A stretch of DNA of 64,000 nt from Vibrio maritimus (GCF_021441885.1 NZ_CP090439.1:124001-188000), one strand, 5' to 3'. Shown: positions 1 through 8,423, numbered from the stretch's first letter. The notes: generated by a model from the sequence alone, not told the origin. A program made the numbers and translations.

Positions 1-2
1 CG

Positions 3-1403
3 CTTAACGACGAATCCGGTCGTTTTGTAGGTAGCGTTGTGTTTGACGTCACCTTGACCACACTCGCTGACCTAGTAAACCAAACTAACCTTTTCAACGC
101 AGGTTACTTGTTTGTGGTGACGGATAAAGGCATGACGATTGCTCACCCAGACGCAAGCCTTAACGGTCAACCTGTAGCTAAGTTCGTTCCTGGCATTCAG
201 CTCACGCAAGGTACTCAAGAACTTCAAATTAATGGTAAAGATTACCAAGTAAACCTCATTCAAGTTCCTAATGAGAATTGGTACGTGGGCGCGATCATCG
301 ATAAAGATGTCGCCTTTGCAGCCATTGGTAAAATGCGTAATCAGTCCATCATGTTTATCTTGGTAGGCGTGATTGTCAGCGTTATTGCTCTGACGCTTCT
401 CATCCAATTCCTGATGCGTCCTTTAACAGATCTGAACGCTGCGATTCAAGACGTTGCAAACGGCGACGGAGACCTAACACATCGCCTAGACACAGACACG
501 GACGCAGAGTTTGCAGAACTCGCGAAAGGCTTTAACACCTTCACCGCAAACCTTCAGCAGCAAATCATTCAGTCGAAAGAGATTTCAACCAAGATCCTAG
601 CGCTCACACAGCAAACAACGGAAGGCGCTAAACACTCAGCAGTTGCAATGAATACCCAGCTTCAGGAACTTGAGCAACTTGCGACCGCAATGAATGAAAT
701 GGCGAGTACCTCATCAGAAGTCGCTAACAATGCTCAAGGTGCAGCAAGTGCCGCGCAAGCCGCAGACACTGCGACTCAAGAAGGCTCTGAGGTAGTGCTT
801 GATACCACATCGGCTATCACTAATCTCTCTATGAGTATTGAAGAAGCAGTTATCGAGGTTCAAGGGCTAGAGTCAGCAACAGACAACATTGAAACCATTC
901 TTAAGGTTATCAATGACATTGCAGACCAGACAAACCTACTCGCTCTAAACGCAGCCATTGAAGCTGCACGTGCTGGTGAATCAGGTCGCGGTTTCGCAGT
1001 GGTCGCCGACGAAGTTCGTACTCTAGCTCAGCGCACTCAAGAGTCAACAACAGAAATTCGCAGCATGATTGAGCAGCTTCAGGCAGGCGCACACTCTGTT
1101 TCTAGCGCTATGTCTCAAAGTAAGGAAAGCGCCACAATGGCCGTCGATCGTGCGCAAAGTGCTAATGATGCGCTAGAACGTATTCGTCAATCTATCGCAC
1201 AGATTTCTGATATGAACATGCAAATTGCCGCAGCAGCAGAAGAGCAAAGCTTGGTTGCCGAAGAGATCAACGCCAACACCATCAAGATCAAAGATCTAAG
1301 TGAACAAGTATCTGATGCCGCTAATGGCGCGAACACGGCAATGACTGAGCAGTTTGATAACGTTCACCAGCAAGAAGCGATCCTAAACCGCTTCAAGGTA
1401 TAA
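3..1403 (+). CDS. Methyl-accepting chemotaxis protein, 5'-truncated by window edge
   Basis: The reading frame is open from base 3, so the gene begins outside the window; 466 residues are visible. The visible part holds the end of a periplasmic ligand-binding domain of dCache type, a membrane helix (QSIMFILVGVIVSVIALTLL), a HAMP linker, and a long cytoplasmic coiled coil. The signalling hairpin includes DQTNLLALNAAIEAARAGE, the conserved tip that contacts CheA and CheW. The C-terminus ends in RFKV, with no CheR/CheB-docking pentapeptide. It should be an inner-membrane chemoreceptor feeding the flagellar chemotaxis pathway. The ligand cannot be told from this fragment. An intrinsic terminator follows 22 bases after the stop. 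Confidence 0.95.
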   Translation, partial: LNDESGRFVGSVVFDVTLTTLADLVNQTNLFNAGYLFVVTDKGMTIAHPDASLNGQPVAKFVPGIQLTQGTQELQINGKDYQVNLIQVPNENWYVGAIIDKDVAFAAIGKMRNQSIMFILVGVIVSVIALTLLIQFLMRPLTDLNAAIQDVANGDGDLTHRLDTDTDAEFAELAKGFNTFTANLQQQIIQSKEISTKILALTQQTTEGAKHSAVAMNTQLQELEQLATAMNEMASTSSEVANNAQGAASAAQAADTATQEGSEVVLDTTSAITNLSMSIEEAVIEVQGLESATDNIETILKVINDIADQTNLLALNAAIEAARAGESGRGFAVVADEVRTLAQRTQESTTEIRSMIEQLQAGAHSVSSAMSQSKESATMAVDRAQSANDALERIRQSIAQISDMNMQIAAAAEEQSLVAEEINANTIKIKDLSEQVSDAANGANTAMTEQFDNVHQQEAILNRFKV

Positions 1404-1424
1404 GCTCGCTAACACTTCAAGCTT

Positions 1425-1459
1425 AAAGCTCCGGTCTTAATACCGGAGCTTTCTTTTTT
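1425..1459 (+). terminator. Intrinsic terminator after chemoreceptor gene
   Basis: An 11-bp perfect stem (AAAGCTCCGGT with ACCGGAGCTTT, 6-base loop) is followed by a T-rich tract. It separates the chemoreceptor from the downstream two-component genes. Confidence 0.9.
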
Positions 1460-1537
1460 AACCATCGCTATTTCTCCAAATTTTCTCCACAATATTGAGG
1501 TAGACTAAAGCTAACACTCCGTTTTCTCTGGATTCGC

Positions 1538-2995
1538 ATGCGCTTTACTCTGTTTCAAAAGTTGTTTTTATCGCTTCTAACTTCAAGCTTGTTACTGTTA
1601 GCAGGTATGGCGTATCTGATTAACTCTAGCTTCAAAGAAGGGCTACAAAGCTACTTGAATCAAGAAGAGCTCACAAAGGTAGAAAGCCTTGCAAGCAATG
1701 TCTCTAGTTACTACTCCGAAACCTATGGTTGGGATAAGCTGCTTCGCTCGCCACAAGTGCTCGCCACCTTGATGCATCAAATTGGCGAAGGACCACCTCC
1801 AAGACATGATAGATTTCCTCCTGACAGGCCTCCTCCTTTATCAAAACTTAAACGAGAAAGCGTCTTATTTGTTCCACTGGGAGTGCGCATCAGCTTGCTT
1901 GATGAAAATCGTACGCCTTTGCTAGGCCCAATGAGCCACGACTTTATCCTTGACGAAAGCTTGCAATATGTAAGCTATGTACCTATCGATCATGACGGCA
2001 ATACAGTTGGCTGGCTTAGCGTAGTTCAGAGTCGCAGCGTCTCAAATAAGCTTGCCGAGAGCTTTATTCAGTCACAGAATACTCATGTGCTGACCATTTC
2101 ATTGGCCGCTCTGTTACTGACCTTAACGATCGCATTTTTCTCAGTGCGGTACTTGCTTAAGCCGCTAAGCGCGCTGCATCATGGTGCCGTAGTTGTTGGC
2201 TCTGGTCAGTTGGATCATCGCATTGAGCATACTGGGAGCGATGAGCTTGCCGACCTTGTCGATGCATTTAATCAACTCACCGCGTCGTTAGAGCAGCAGA
2301 AACAATTGAGAGACCAGTGGCTGTCCGATATTTCTCATGAGCTTCGAACGCCCGTCGCGGTGCTAAAGGGTGAAATAGAGGCTCTACAAGATGGGATTCG
2401 CCCCTTTGAAATGCGGTATGTCGATGGATTGCATGACCAAGTATCCACGCTTACACGGTTGATTAATGATTTACACACATTAGCCCTATCAGATAGTGGG
2501 GCCAAAGACAGTGACCAGAGAGATGCCGTAACACTTGTAGACGTGTTATCACCTATCGTTGAGCGTTATGAACTGAGGCTACAAGAAAAATCCATCTCAC
2601 TTGCGCACCAACTTGATTACAGTTTAGAAATTGAAGTATTCGCCGATTCGAAGTCACTTCAACAAGTTTTTCAGAACCTGTTTGAGAACTGCTTTCGCTA
2701 TACTGATGAGAATGGCTCGGTCAGACTTTCAATTCAAGAGAGCAAAACCGAGGCGACTATCATTATTGAAGACAGTTATCCAAGCGTGCCAACGCAAGCT
2801 TTACCTAAACTCTTCGAGCGCCTTTATCGCGTCGATAAATCTCGCAGCCGCGCCAATGGCGGCTCCGGACTTGGGCTTGCTATCTGCCAAAGCATCGTAA
2901 AAGCACACAATGGAAGCTTAAACGCCGAACACTCTCCGCTGGGCGGTTTGAAAATGGTCGTAACGCTGCCAAAATCCAGCAACGATGAGCAATAA
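1538..2995 (+). CDS. BaeS-like sensor histidine kinase
   Basis: A 485-residue inner-membrane kinase. An N-terminal helix (about 7-29), a periplasmic sensor region and a second helix (about 187-207) are followed by HAMP, a dimerisation/phosphoacceptor helix (SDISHELRTPVAVLKGE, His about 267) and a catalytic ATPase domain. The N-box is QNLFENCFRY and the G2 box is GGSGLGLAI. The DxGxG position reads EDSYPSVP, a degenerate form I recall for BaeS. The periplasmic part contains a striking Pro/Arg/Asp/His-rich stretch at about residues 85-104 (GPPPRHDRFPPDRPPP). The stop overlaps the next regulator's longest frame, so both are one operon. By family it senses envelope stress; the real signal is unknown. 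Confidence 0.88.
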   Translation: MRFTLFQKLFLSLLTSSLLLLAGMAYLINSSFKEGLQSYLNQEELTKVESLASNVSSYYSETYGWDKLLRSPQVLATLMHQIGEGPPPRHDRFPPDRPPPLSKLKRESVLFVPLGVRISLLDENRTPLLGPMSHDFILDESLQYVSYVPIDHDGNTVGWLSVVQSRSVSNKLAESFIQSQNTHVLTISLAALLLTLTIAFFSVRYLLKPLSALHHGAVVVGSGQLDHRIEHTGSDELADLVDAFNQLTASLEQQKQLRDQWLSDISHELRTPVAVLKGEIEALQDGIRPFEMRYVDGLHDQVSTLTRLINDLHTLALSDSGAKDSDQRDAVTLVDVLSPIVERYELRLQEKSISLAHQLDYSLEIEVFADSKSLQQVFQNLFENCFRYTDENGSVRLSIQESKTEATIIIEDSYPSVPTQALPKLFERLYRVDKSRSRANGGSGLGLAICQSIVKAHNGSLNAEHSPLGGLKMVVTLPKSSNDEQ

Positions 2996-3017
2996 AAACA
3001 GAAACAAAGGAATGACC

Positions 3018-3716
3018 ATGATTTTAATCGTTGAAGACGAACCTTCACTGGCAAACATTGTGTCCGAATACCTTCAGCATAATGGATTTGAATCACACAT
3101 TGTCGATGACGGCGATAAAGTCATCGAATGGGTAAAAGAACACACCCCTTCTTTAATTTTGTTGGATTTAATGCTGCCTAATCGCGATGGATTGGATATC
3201 TATCGAGAACTACGCACTTTCAGCGATGTACCCGTCATGATGGCGACGGCTAAAGTCGACGAAATAGACCGCTTGCTAGGTTTAGAACTGGGCGCTGATG
3301 ACTATATCTGTAAGCCTTACAGCCCAAGAGAACTTGTTGCCAGGGTCAAGAACGTACTAAGGCGCAGTCAAAGCACCAAGACGGCGTCACTGTCCGAGGC
3401 TGAACAAGTCAGCCCTCAAGCGACGCTAATCATCGACGATGCGCAAATGAAGGTCACTATTGATAGTGAAGTTTTATCCTTGACGCCTGCTGAGTTTAAA
3501 TTATTGCGTCATTTCAATAGCCATCATGGTGTCGTCTATAACCGAGATCAGCTCATTGACCGCATCTATTCAGACGGAAGAGTCGTCACCGATAGAACCA
3601 TTGACAGCCATATAAAAAACCTGCGCAAGAAGATATTGGCTATCAACCCAAGCTACGATTGGATTAAGTCGATATACGGCGTGGGTTATCGATTCGAGTT
3701 GACTGAACGCGACTAG
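3018..3716 (+). CDS. BaeR-like OmpR-family response regulator
   Basis: The partner of the preceding kinase. The N-terminal receiver domain begins ILIVEDEPS (acidic pocket), with the phosphoacceptor Asp in LILLDLMLPNRDG and a Lys in ADDYICKPYSPRELVARV, a stretch very like BaeR. The C-terminal winged-helix DNA-binding domain ends in DRTIDSHIKNLRKKI...YGVGYRFE. The frame is open from an ATG at 2985 inside the kinase gene, but an AAAGGA Shine-Dalgarno 6 bases before the ATG at 3018 favours that start (3012 is also possible). A hairpin with T-run lies after the stop. The likely target is the exported DUF1566 protein gene just downstream; this is inference from position. Confidence 0.88.
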   Translation: MILIVEDEPSLANIVSEYLQHNGFESHIVDDGDKVIEWVKEHTPSLILLDLMLPNRDGLDIYRELRTFSDVPVMMATAKVDEIDRLLGLELGADDYICKPYSPRELVARVKNVLRRSQSTKTASLSEAEQVSPQATLIIDDAQMKVTIDSEVLSLTPAEFKLLRHFNSHHGVVYNRDQLIDRIYSDGRVVTDRTIDSHIKNLRKKILAINPSYDWIKSIYGVGYRFELTERD

Positions 3717-3776
3717 CCATCGGATTTCATCTTCACAAACAAACCCAGATACCTCCATATTTTCTGCACTTTTATC

Positions 3777-3810
3777 AAGCATACTTTTTTCATCCATTAA
3801 GTATGCTTTT
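3777..3810 (+). terminator. Hairpin with T-run between response regulator and DUF1566 gene
   Basis: A 10-bp perfect inverted repeat (AAGCATACTT with AAGTATGCTT) followed by TTTT. It would end the two-component operon. It lies only 23 bases before the next start codon, so it could also act as an attenuator or operator for that gene. Confidence 0.6.
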
Positions 3811-3832
3811 ACACACGAACGTGAGGTAGTGT

Positions 3833-5359
3833 ATGAACTCAGACAACCGCCGCCAAATCTTTCCCAAGCTTTCTACATTAGCATTTGTGCTTTGGGGGAC
3901 ATTTTGCTTTACAGGACAAGCTTCCAGCAGTGAATCCCTCAGCTATAAAATCGTCGATACAGGTCAATCGGTTTGTTCAGACGCGTCGGCTCAGCTTTCA
4001 ACCTGCCCGGTTCAAGGGGAGTATGGTTTCGGGCAAGACGCCCAATATCAAGGATACGCGCCAAGTTACACCGCAAATAACGATGGGACGGTAAGTGATA
4101 ACGTCACCGGCCTAATGTGGGCAGCATCGATTGACACCAACGGTGATGGAAAAGTAACCGCAGCCGATAAAATGAGTTACGACCAAGCAGTCAGCTACAT
4201 TGCTAACCTAAACACGGCAGGATTTTCCGACTGGCGACTACCTACGATCAAAGAGCTCTATTCGCTGATCCTCTTTGACGGCGAGGATCCAAGCGGTATT
4301 AATGGTCCTGATTCTTATTCTATTCGACCTTTCATCGACCATCGCTACTTTGGCTTCGAGTCTGGCGATATGGCATCGGGTGAACGTCTCATTGATGCTC
4401 AATATTTAAGTAGTACTCAATATGTCTCTAAGACAATGGGCAAAGATGACACCGTATTTGGCGTGAATTTTATTGATGGACGCATCAAAGGTTACGGAAT
4501 GCAGAGCCCCCGTGGAGGAGACAAAACCTTCTATATCCTAGCTGTTCGGGGGAACTCTGATTACGGTGTAAACCAATTTGTCGCTAATTTAAACGGCACA
4601 GTACACGATGAAGCGACAGGTTTGATATGGCAAACAGCCGACAGCGTAACGAGCTTAGATTGGAATGGTGCATTAGAGTACTGTGAGAATCTCGATTTAG
4701 CGGGTCGTCAAGATTGGCGTCTACCTAACGTGAAAGAGCTTCAATCCATTGTTGATTACTCACGTTCACCGGCAACGAGCAATAGCCCGTCCATAGACCC
4801 AGTATTCAACGCTAGTCAGATTACCAATGAAGGTGGCGAACTTGACTACCCTAACTATTGGAGCAGCACGACCCACATGAATCTCAAGAACGCCAAGAAC
4901 GCGAGTTACGTCGCCTTTGGCCGCTCGATGGGTTACATGCGTGACAACTGGGTGGACGTACACGGTGCTGGTGCTCAAAGAAGTGACCCTAAGATGGATA
5001 ACGGTCAAAGCTACCCACAAGGTCACGGGCCTCAGGGTGATGCAGTAAGGTTTGAAAACCACGTTCGATGCGTCAGTGACAATAATACAAGGTTCGTCGA
5101 ACAGCCAGAGACAACTGAACGTCCAACGAAAACCTATACCCTGTCTAGTTCAGACCTGAGTGACTCTAAACCAGCAGGCAAAGTGGAGGGCAAGGGAAAA
5201 TCGCAGCGTCGTAGTGGGGACCCGTTTGCCGATATGGACACCAATGGCGACAACAAGTTATCTCGTAGTGAAGTCCGCGGTCCTCTAGCCAGAGACTTCG
5301 ATAAACTCGACAAAAACAGGGATGGTTTCATAACTAGAGATGAACTGCCTAAGAGATAA
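3833..5359 (+). CDS. Exported protein with two DUF1566 domains and C-terminal EF-hands
   Basis: 508 residues starting with a signal peptide (hydrophobic to about residue 30). Two related domains of the DUF1566/Lcl C-terminal type follow: the first contains VTGLMWAAS and DWRLPTIKELYSL, the second ATGLIWQTA and DWRLPNVKELQSI. A calcium-loop-like DTNGDGKVTAAD sits in the first domain. The last 40 residues carry two canonical EF-hand loops, DMDTNGDNKLSR and DKNRDGFITRDE, after a basic, Ser-rich linker. It is probably periplasmic or surface-exposed and calcium-binding. The biochemical role of DUF1566 is not established. It directly follows the BaeSR-like pair and may be its output. Confidence 0.8.
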   Translation: MNSDNRRQIFPKLSTLAFVLWGTFCFTGQASSSESLSYKIVDTGQSVCSDASAQLSTCPVQGEYGFGQDAQYQGYAPSYTANNDGTVSDNVTGLMWAASIDTNGDGKVTAADKMSYDQAVSYIANLNTAGFSDWRLPTIKELYSLILFDGEDPSGINGPDSYSIRPFIDHRYFGFESGDMASGERLIDAQYLSSTQYVSKTMGKDDTVFGVNFIDGRIKGYGMQSPRGGDKTFYILAVRGNSDYGVNQFVANLNGTVHDEATGLIWQTADSVTSLDWNGALEYCENLDLAGRQDWRLPNVKELQSIVDYSRSPATSNSPSIDPVFNASQITNEGGELDYPNYWSSTTHMNLKNAKNASYVAFGRSMGYMRDNWVDVHGAGAQRSDPKMDNGQSYPQGHGPQGDAVRFENHVRCVSDNNTRFVEQPETTERPTKTYTLSSSDLSDSKPAGKVEGKGKSQRRSGDPFADMDTNGDNKLSRSEVRGPLARDFDKLDKNRDGFITRDELPKR

Positions 5360-5445
5360 GTGGAATTCTCTACTTTATTTAGCAATCACTCGCATTATTA
5401 ACTATAGTTTAACTTATAAGCATCGCGATCATTCTAAACAGGCGG

Positions 5446-5480
5446 ACGGGATAGTTTACAGCACCATCCCGTTCAATTTT
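5446..5480 (+). terminator. Hairpin after the DUF1566 gene
   Basis: ACGGGAT and ATCCCGT pair across a 13-base loop and are followed by TCAATTTT, giving a moderate plus-strand terminator 86 bases after the DUF1566 stop. The same hairpin would also lie just after the stop of the possible minus-strand small ORF. Confidence 0.5.
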
Positions 5481-5640
5481 ACCCCACCCTATTGACATCG
5501 TATTTATCTATATATTCTTTGCCATAATCGGGTAATAATCCGATATAAACATGCACTTTCTCACCTTCCAGGCTGGTAGCTAGCACTAACCGTCCGAAAT
5601 TATATTCACTTAACAATCGCCAAAATGAAAATGCACTCAT
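5479..5640 (-). CDS. Possible small protein of 53 residues
   Basis: A short frame begins MSAFSFWRLLSEYNFGRLVL and ends with DKYDVNRVG. Its composition looks protein-like (aromatic and charged residues spread evenly, no simple runs). I do not recognise the family. The ATG lacks a close Shine-Dalgarno: a GGAG is 21 bases upstream, too far for efficient initiation. It occupies an otherwise empty gap between two plus-strand genes. It could be a real small gene, a decayed remnant or chance. Confidence 0.3.
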   Translation of the reverse strand: MSAFSFWRLLSEYNFGRLVLATSLEGEKVHVYIGLLPDYGKEYIDKYDVNRVG

Positions 5641-5958
5641 GCTAAAAATGAAAGCAACTCCAGAATCTTAATCTATAATATGCAAGTGAGTGATTAGTAA
5701 AAAACAGAAAATGGCGCCAGCTAGTCAAGCATTTATAGAAACACCATCAAACAATGTTTAAAAAATCAGCAGTTGACAACAATTTGAATACAAAAGTCAG
5801 AAAAAAACACTTTTAACACTTCCAACTGCAACCATAAACTGTTTTACTTGTCACGGATAAAGCGCCTCTACAACTTTTAGAAAGTGTATATAAATAAATA
5901 CACACAACGTTTCGGCGCCAAAGTTACGGACAAACACAACAGATTATTTGGAGTTATC

Positions 5959-7389
5959 GTGGCAACGAGCAACACAAACGCAGCACCCCGCGACAATTGG
6001 GGTTCGAAGCTTGGCTTCGTAATGGCCGCAGCAGGTTCTGCTGTAGGTCTTGGTAATATTTGGAAATTCCCTTACACAGCAGGTGAAAATGGCGGTGGTG
6101 CATTCATCGTTATCTATCTTGCATTCGTTATTTTCATTGGTTTCAGCGTAATGCTGACTGAATTTGCAGTTGGTCGTAAGACTGGTCGCAGTGCAGTTGG
6201 TGCGTTTAAATCGACAGACGGTCGTTGGACATTCGTAGGTGTTATCGGTGTATTGAGTGGTCTACTTATTATGGGTTTCTACCCTGTTGTAGGTGGTTGG
6301 GCTCTAGCATACGTTCAGAAAGTATCTACAGGTCTTCTAAGTAACCCAGAAGCTATTGGTGATAGCTTTGGCGGTTTCATCACTAACCCTATCCAGCCAC
6401 TAATGTGGATGGGTGTTTACTTGCTGATGAACATCATCATCGTTAGCCGCGGTATTTCTGGCGGTATCGAGAAAGCGGGTAAAGTCCTGATGCCAATCCT
6501 ATTCCTGATTCTTATCATCGTTTCAGTAAAAGGTTTGTCTCTACCAGGCGCAATGGCGGGTGTGGAGTTCCTATTTAGCCCAGACTTCTCGAAAGTAGAC
6601 AGCGGCGTCGTATTAGCGGCACTAGGTCAAGCGTTCTTCTCTCTAAGTCTTGGTATGGGCTGTATGATCACATACGGTAGCTACCTCAAGAAGAAAGAGA
6701 ACCTAGTTCAAACCACTGGTATGGTTACGGCAATGGATACAGGTGTCGCTATTCTTGCTGGTATCGCAATGTTCCCTGCAATGTTCGCACTTGGCATGGA
6801 GCCAGCAGCAGGTCCTGGTCTAGTATTCGTCGTTGTTCCTCAGCTATTTGCTGAAATGGGCGGCGTTGGCCTTATCTTCGCACTACTGTTCTTCGTTGGT
6901 CTAACGGTTGCAGCACTGACTTCTTCGGTATCTCTACTAGAAGTAGTTGTGTCTTACCTAATCGACGAGAAAGGCATGAAGCGTACTACAGCTGTACTAT
7001 CTGCAGCAGCAGTAATGGCAGTTCTTTGTATCTTTGCTTCTCTATCTCTAGGTGGCGTTGGTCCTACTCTGTTTGATACTGGTGCATTCGATATCTTCGA
7101 CCTACTAACTGATAAGATCTTCCTAGCAGTTGGCGGTATGTTGGTGTGTATCTTCGCTGGTTGGAGACTAAGCCGTGAAGAGCTAGAGAAAGAAATCACT
7201 AACGACGGTGAAGTGAAGTTCCCACTGTTCGGTCTGTGGTACAACCTAGTTAAGTTTGTTATCCCTGTAGCAGTTGCAATCGTAGCGTTTGCAGGTATCT
7301 CAAGCGGCTTCGATAGCGGTAAAGGTCCAATCATGCTGATGGGTATCGGTATTATCGCTCTGACTGGTCTTCTTTCTAAGAAGCTATAA
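5959..7389 (+). CDS. Sodium-dependent transporter, neurotransmitter:sodium symporter (SNF) family
   Basis: A 476-residue inner-membrane transporter with about 11-12 helices. The N-terminal motif GSAVGLGNIWKFPY in helix 1 and the unwound helix 6 region (GQAFFSLSLGMGCMITYGSYL) are the sodium/substrate-binding features of LeuT-fold NSS proteins. The frame is open to an ATG at 5884, but the GTG at 5959 is chosen: TTGGAG lies 5 bases upstream and the protein then starts with the usual short tail before NWGSKLGF. It probably couples sodium entry to uptake of an amino acid or related amine; the substrate cannot be read. Codon use is strongly biased, suggesting high expression. A terminator follows. 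Confidence 0.92.
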   Translation: MATSNTNAAPRDNWGSKLGFVMAAAGSAVGLGNIWKFPYTAGENGGGAFIVIYLAFVIFIGFSVMLTEFAVGRKTGRSAVGAFKSTDGRWTFVGVIGVLSGLLIMGFYPVVGGWALAYVQKVSTGLLSNPEAIGDSFGGFITNPIQPLMWMGVYLLMNIIIVSRGISGGIEKAGKVLMPILFLILIIVSVKGLSLPGAMAGVEFLFSPDFSKVDSGVVLAALGQAFFSLSLGMGCMITYGSYLKKKENLVQTTGMVTAMDTGVAILAGIAMFPAMFALGMEPAAGPGLVFVVVPQLFAEMGGVGLIFALLFFVGLTVAALTSSVSLLEVVVSYLIDEKGMKRTTAVLSAAAVMAVLCIFASLSLGGVGPTLFDTGAFDIFDLLTDKIFLAVGGMLVCIFAGWRLSREELEKEITNDGEVKFPLFGLWYNLVKFVIPVAVAIVAFAGISSGFDSGKGPIMLMGIGIIALTGLLSKKL

Positions 7390-7410
7390 TCAAAGCAATG
7401 ATTACTTGAA

Positions 7411-7438
7411 GCCCTCGTTTAATACGAGGGCTTTTTTT
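7411..7438 (+). terminator. Intrinsic terminator after SNF transporter
   Basis: GCCCTCGT and ACGAGGGC form an 8-bp stem with loop TTAAT, followed by seven Ts. Confidence 0.93.
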
Positions 7439-7475
7439 ATCTTTTCAACACTCCCCCTCCTCAATATTTTTATGC

Positions 7476-7534
7476 ATCTATTCGGTGCACCTATGAGGAC
7501 CTATTTTGTCTCCAAGACTTAAAATACGTACTCT
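7476..7534 (+). promoter_or_regulatory. Promoter P1 with repeated CCTATT motif, upstream of structured RNA
   Basis: The motif ACCTATTTTGTCT starts at 7499 and supplies a -35 (TTGTCT, 7506-7511). TACTCT follows after 17 bp as a weak -10 (7529-7534). A related ATCTATTCG copy starts at 7476, 23 bp upstream. The same arrangement recurs before the next two genes (see 8147-8227 and 8824-8882), which is the main support for a functional site. Confidence 0.5.
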
Positions 7535-8121
7535 TGGCCTGAACGCAAAGAAAGCAAAATCAGCCTACCTTATGCGTTGAATTTTCGCTTGTGCATTCTT
7601 GTTAAAGGCCTCTTGCCAATAGGGTGAGTTTCTCGGTGACAGTTCGCTCAAACCATGGGTGACTCACTTACCTTGCGGGGGTAATTGGCGGGCATGTTAC
7701 TCATGGTTTTCATTCAGTTCCAACACGTAAAGTCGTCGCGATTGGAACTGAGTTACGTCATCGAGAAAGTGGTGAGAGGCCTTTAAAAGAACTCGAAGAA
7801 AGTTTGATTTTGCAAAGCAGCTAGACCGACGATCAACTGGCTGTTTTGCAAATAGCTCTAGCAAGTCTTTTTCTCAGCATGAGATTATAGCTTCATCCCT
7901 ATAGTGCTAGAGCTATTTACAGCGTGCTTCTAAGTGGAACTAGAAGCACTCTGCCCGGTGCTCAAAGTGATTGGGGTTGGTGAGCGTATTAGGGGTATTC
8001 TTACCTAACAGTAACCACACTTTGAGCATCACTTTATCTGTGAGACAGGTAACAAGCACAACTTTATACATTCTTAATTGCAATTTGCGTTTTCAGCCTG
8101 AGTCCGCTCAGGCTTTTTTTT
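7512..8121 (+). ncRNA. Candidate large structured non-coding RNA (~600 nt)
   Basis: No long frame with a ribosome site is visible here, but long complementary arms are nested in order. 7602-7613 pairs with 7775-7786 (12 bp, perfect). Inside it 7629-7640 pairs with 7757-7768 (12 bp), which encloses two hairpins: 7651-7663 with 7696-7708 (13 bp) and 7713-7723 with 7742-7752 (11 bp), a three-way junction. Then come hairpin 7818-7824/7837-7843, stem 7850-7863/7905-7918 (14 bp perfect, two inner hairpins), hairpin 7924-7932/7941-7949, and stem 7957-7969/8018-8030 (13 bp). A terminator hairpin with eight Ts at 8095-8121 closes the unit. 7554-7562 can pair with 7805-7813, possibly as a pseudoknot with 7542-7547/7573-7578. 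Several stems use G-U pairs, which favours RNA over a DNA site. I do not recognise it as tmRNA, RNase P, 6S, SRP or CsrB. Confidence 0.65.
8095..8121 (+). terminator. Intrinsic terminator of the structured RNA
   Basis: AGCCTGAG and CTCAGGCT form a perfect 8-bp stem with loop TCCG, followed by eight Ts. An 8-bp arm pair (8081-8088 with 8126-8133) can form outside it. Confidence 0.93.
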
Positions 8122-8146
8122 ACATGCAAATTGTATCTATACCCTG

Positions 8147-8227
8147 ACCTATTCGTATTTCAACCCCAACCTATTCGTATTTTCGAGCGTCTCCTATTTT
8201 GTCTGACTTGACAGCGATAGATAACAT
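8147..8227 (+). promoter_or_regulatory. Promoter P2 with three CCTATT repeats, upstream of small membrane protein
   Basis: ACCTATTCGTATTT occurs exactly at 8147 and 8169, and a third member, TCCTATTTTGTCT, starts at 8192, giving spacings of 22 and 23 bp (about two helical turns). The third copy includes a -35 (TTGTCT, 8199-8204), and TAACAT follows 17 bp later as -10 (8222-8227). The direct-repeat array looks like an activator site abutting the -35. Confidence 0.55.
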
Positions 8228-8234
8228 ACTTAAC

Positions 8235-8423
8235 GCAGTCATTGGTCTGGCCATCTCTGCCCAATAAAAGGAGTTGTTGGCTCGTATCACCTTATTCAAT
8301 CCGATTTGAATCAAACTGAGGACATTGGTCATACGAGACAAATCGATGCTTTAATTATCTTGTCAGTACGGCCATACGGACAAAGATGTCAAAGCATCTC
8401 TTCCAATTTAAGAGGTAATCGAC
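8235..8423 (+). promoter_or_regulatory. Structured 5' leader of the small membrane protein gene
   Basis: If transcription starts just after the -10 at 8222, the leader is nearly 190 bases. It can form several stems: 8241-8245/8261-8265; 8281-8287/8331-8337 enclosing 8294-8299/8306-8311; and 8345-8352/8391-8398 (8 bp perfect) enclosing 8360-8364/8379-8383. The last stem ends 25 bases before the ATG. It may be a cis-regulatory element; I do not recognise a known riboswitch. Confidence 0.4.

Noticed and set aside
7440..8121. Integron attC-like repeats or a transposon end as explanation for the inverted repeats
   Set aside because: Arms differ from each other in sequence, are nested rather than tandem, contain G-U pairs, and no integrase or transposase gene is near.
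7512..8121. tmRNA, RNase P RNA, 6S RNA, SRP RNA or CsrB as identity
   Set aside because: Hallmarks are missing: no 3' CCA/tRNA-like end, no conserved RNase P core, no central 6S bubble, no SRP tetraloop domain, no repeated AGGA/GGA hairpin loops.
8147..8204. CRISPR-like repeat array from the CCTATT repeats
   Set aside because: Only three short, unequal copies at 22-23 bp without spacer/repeat structure; fits a regulator array better.
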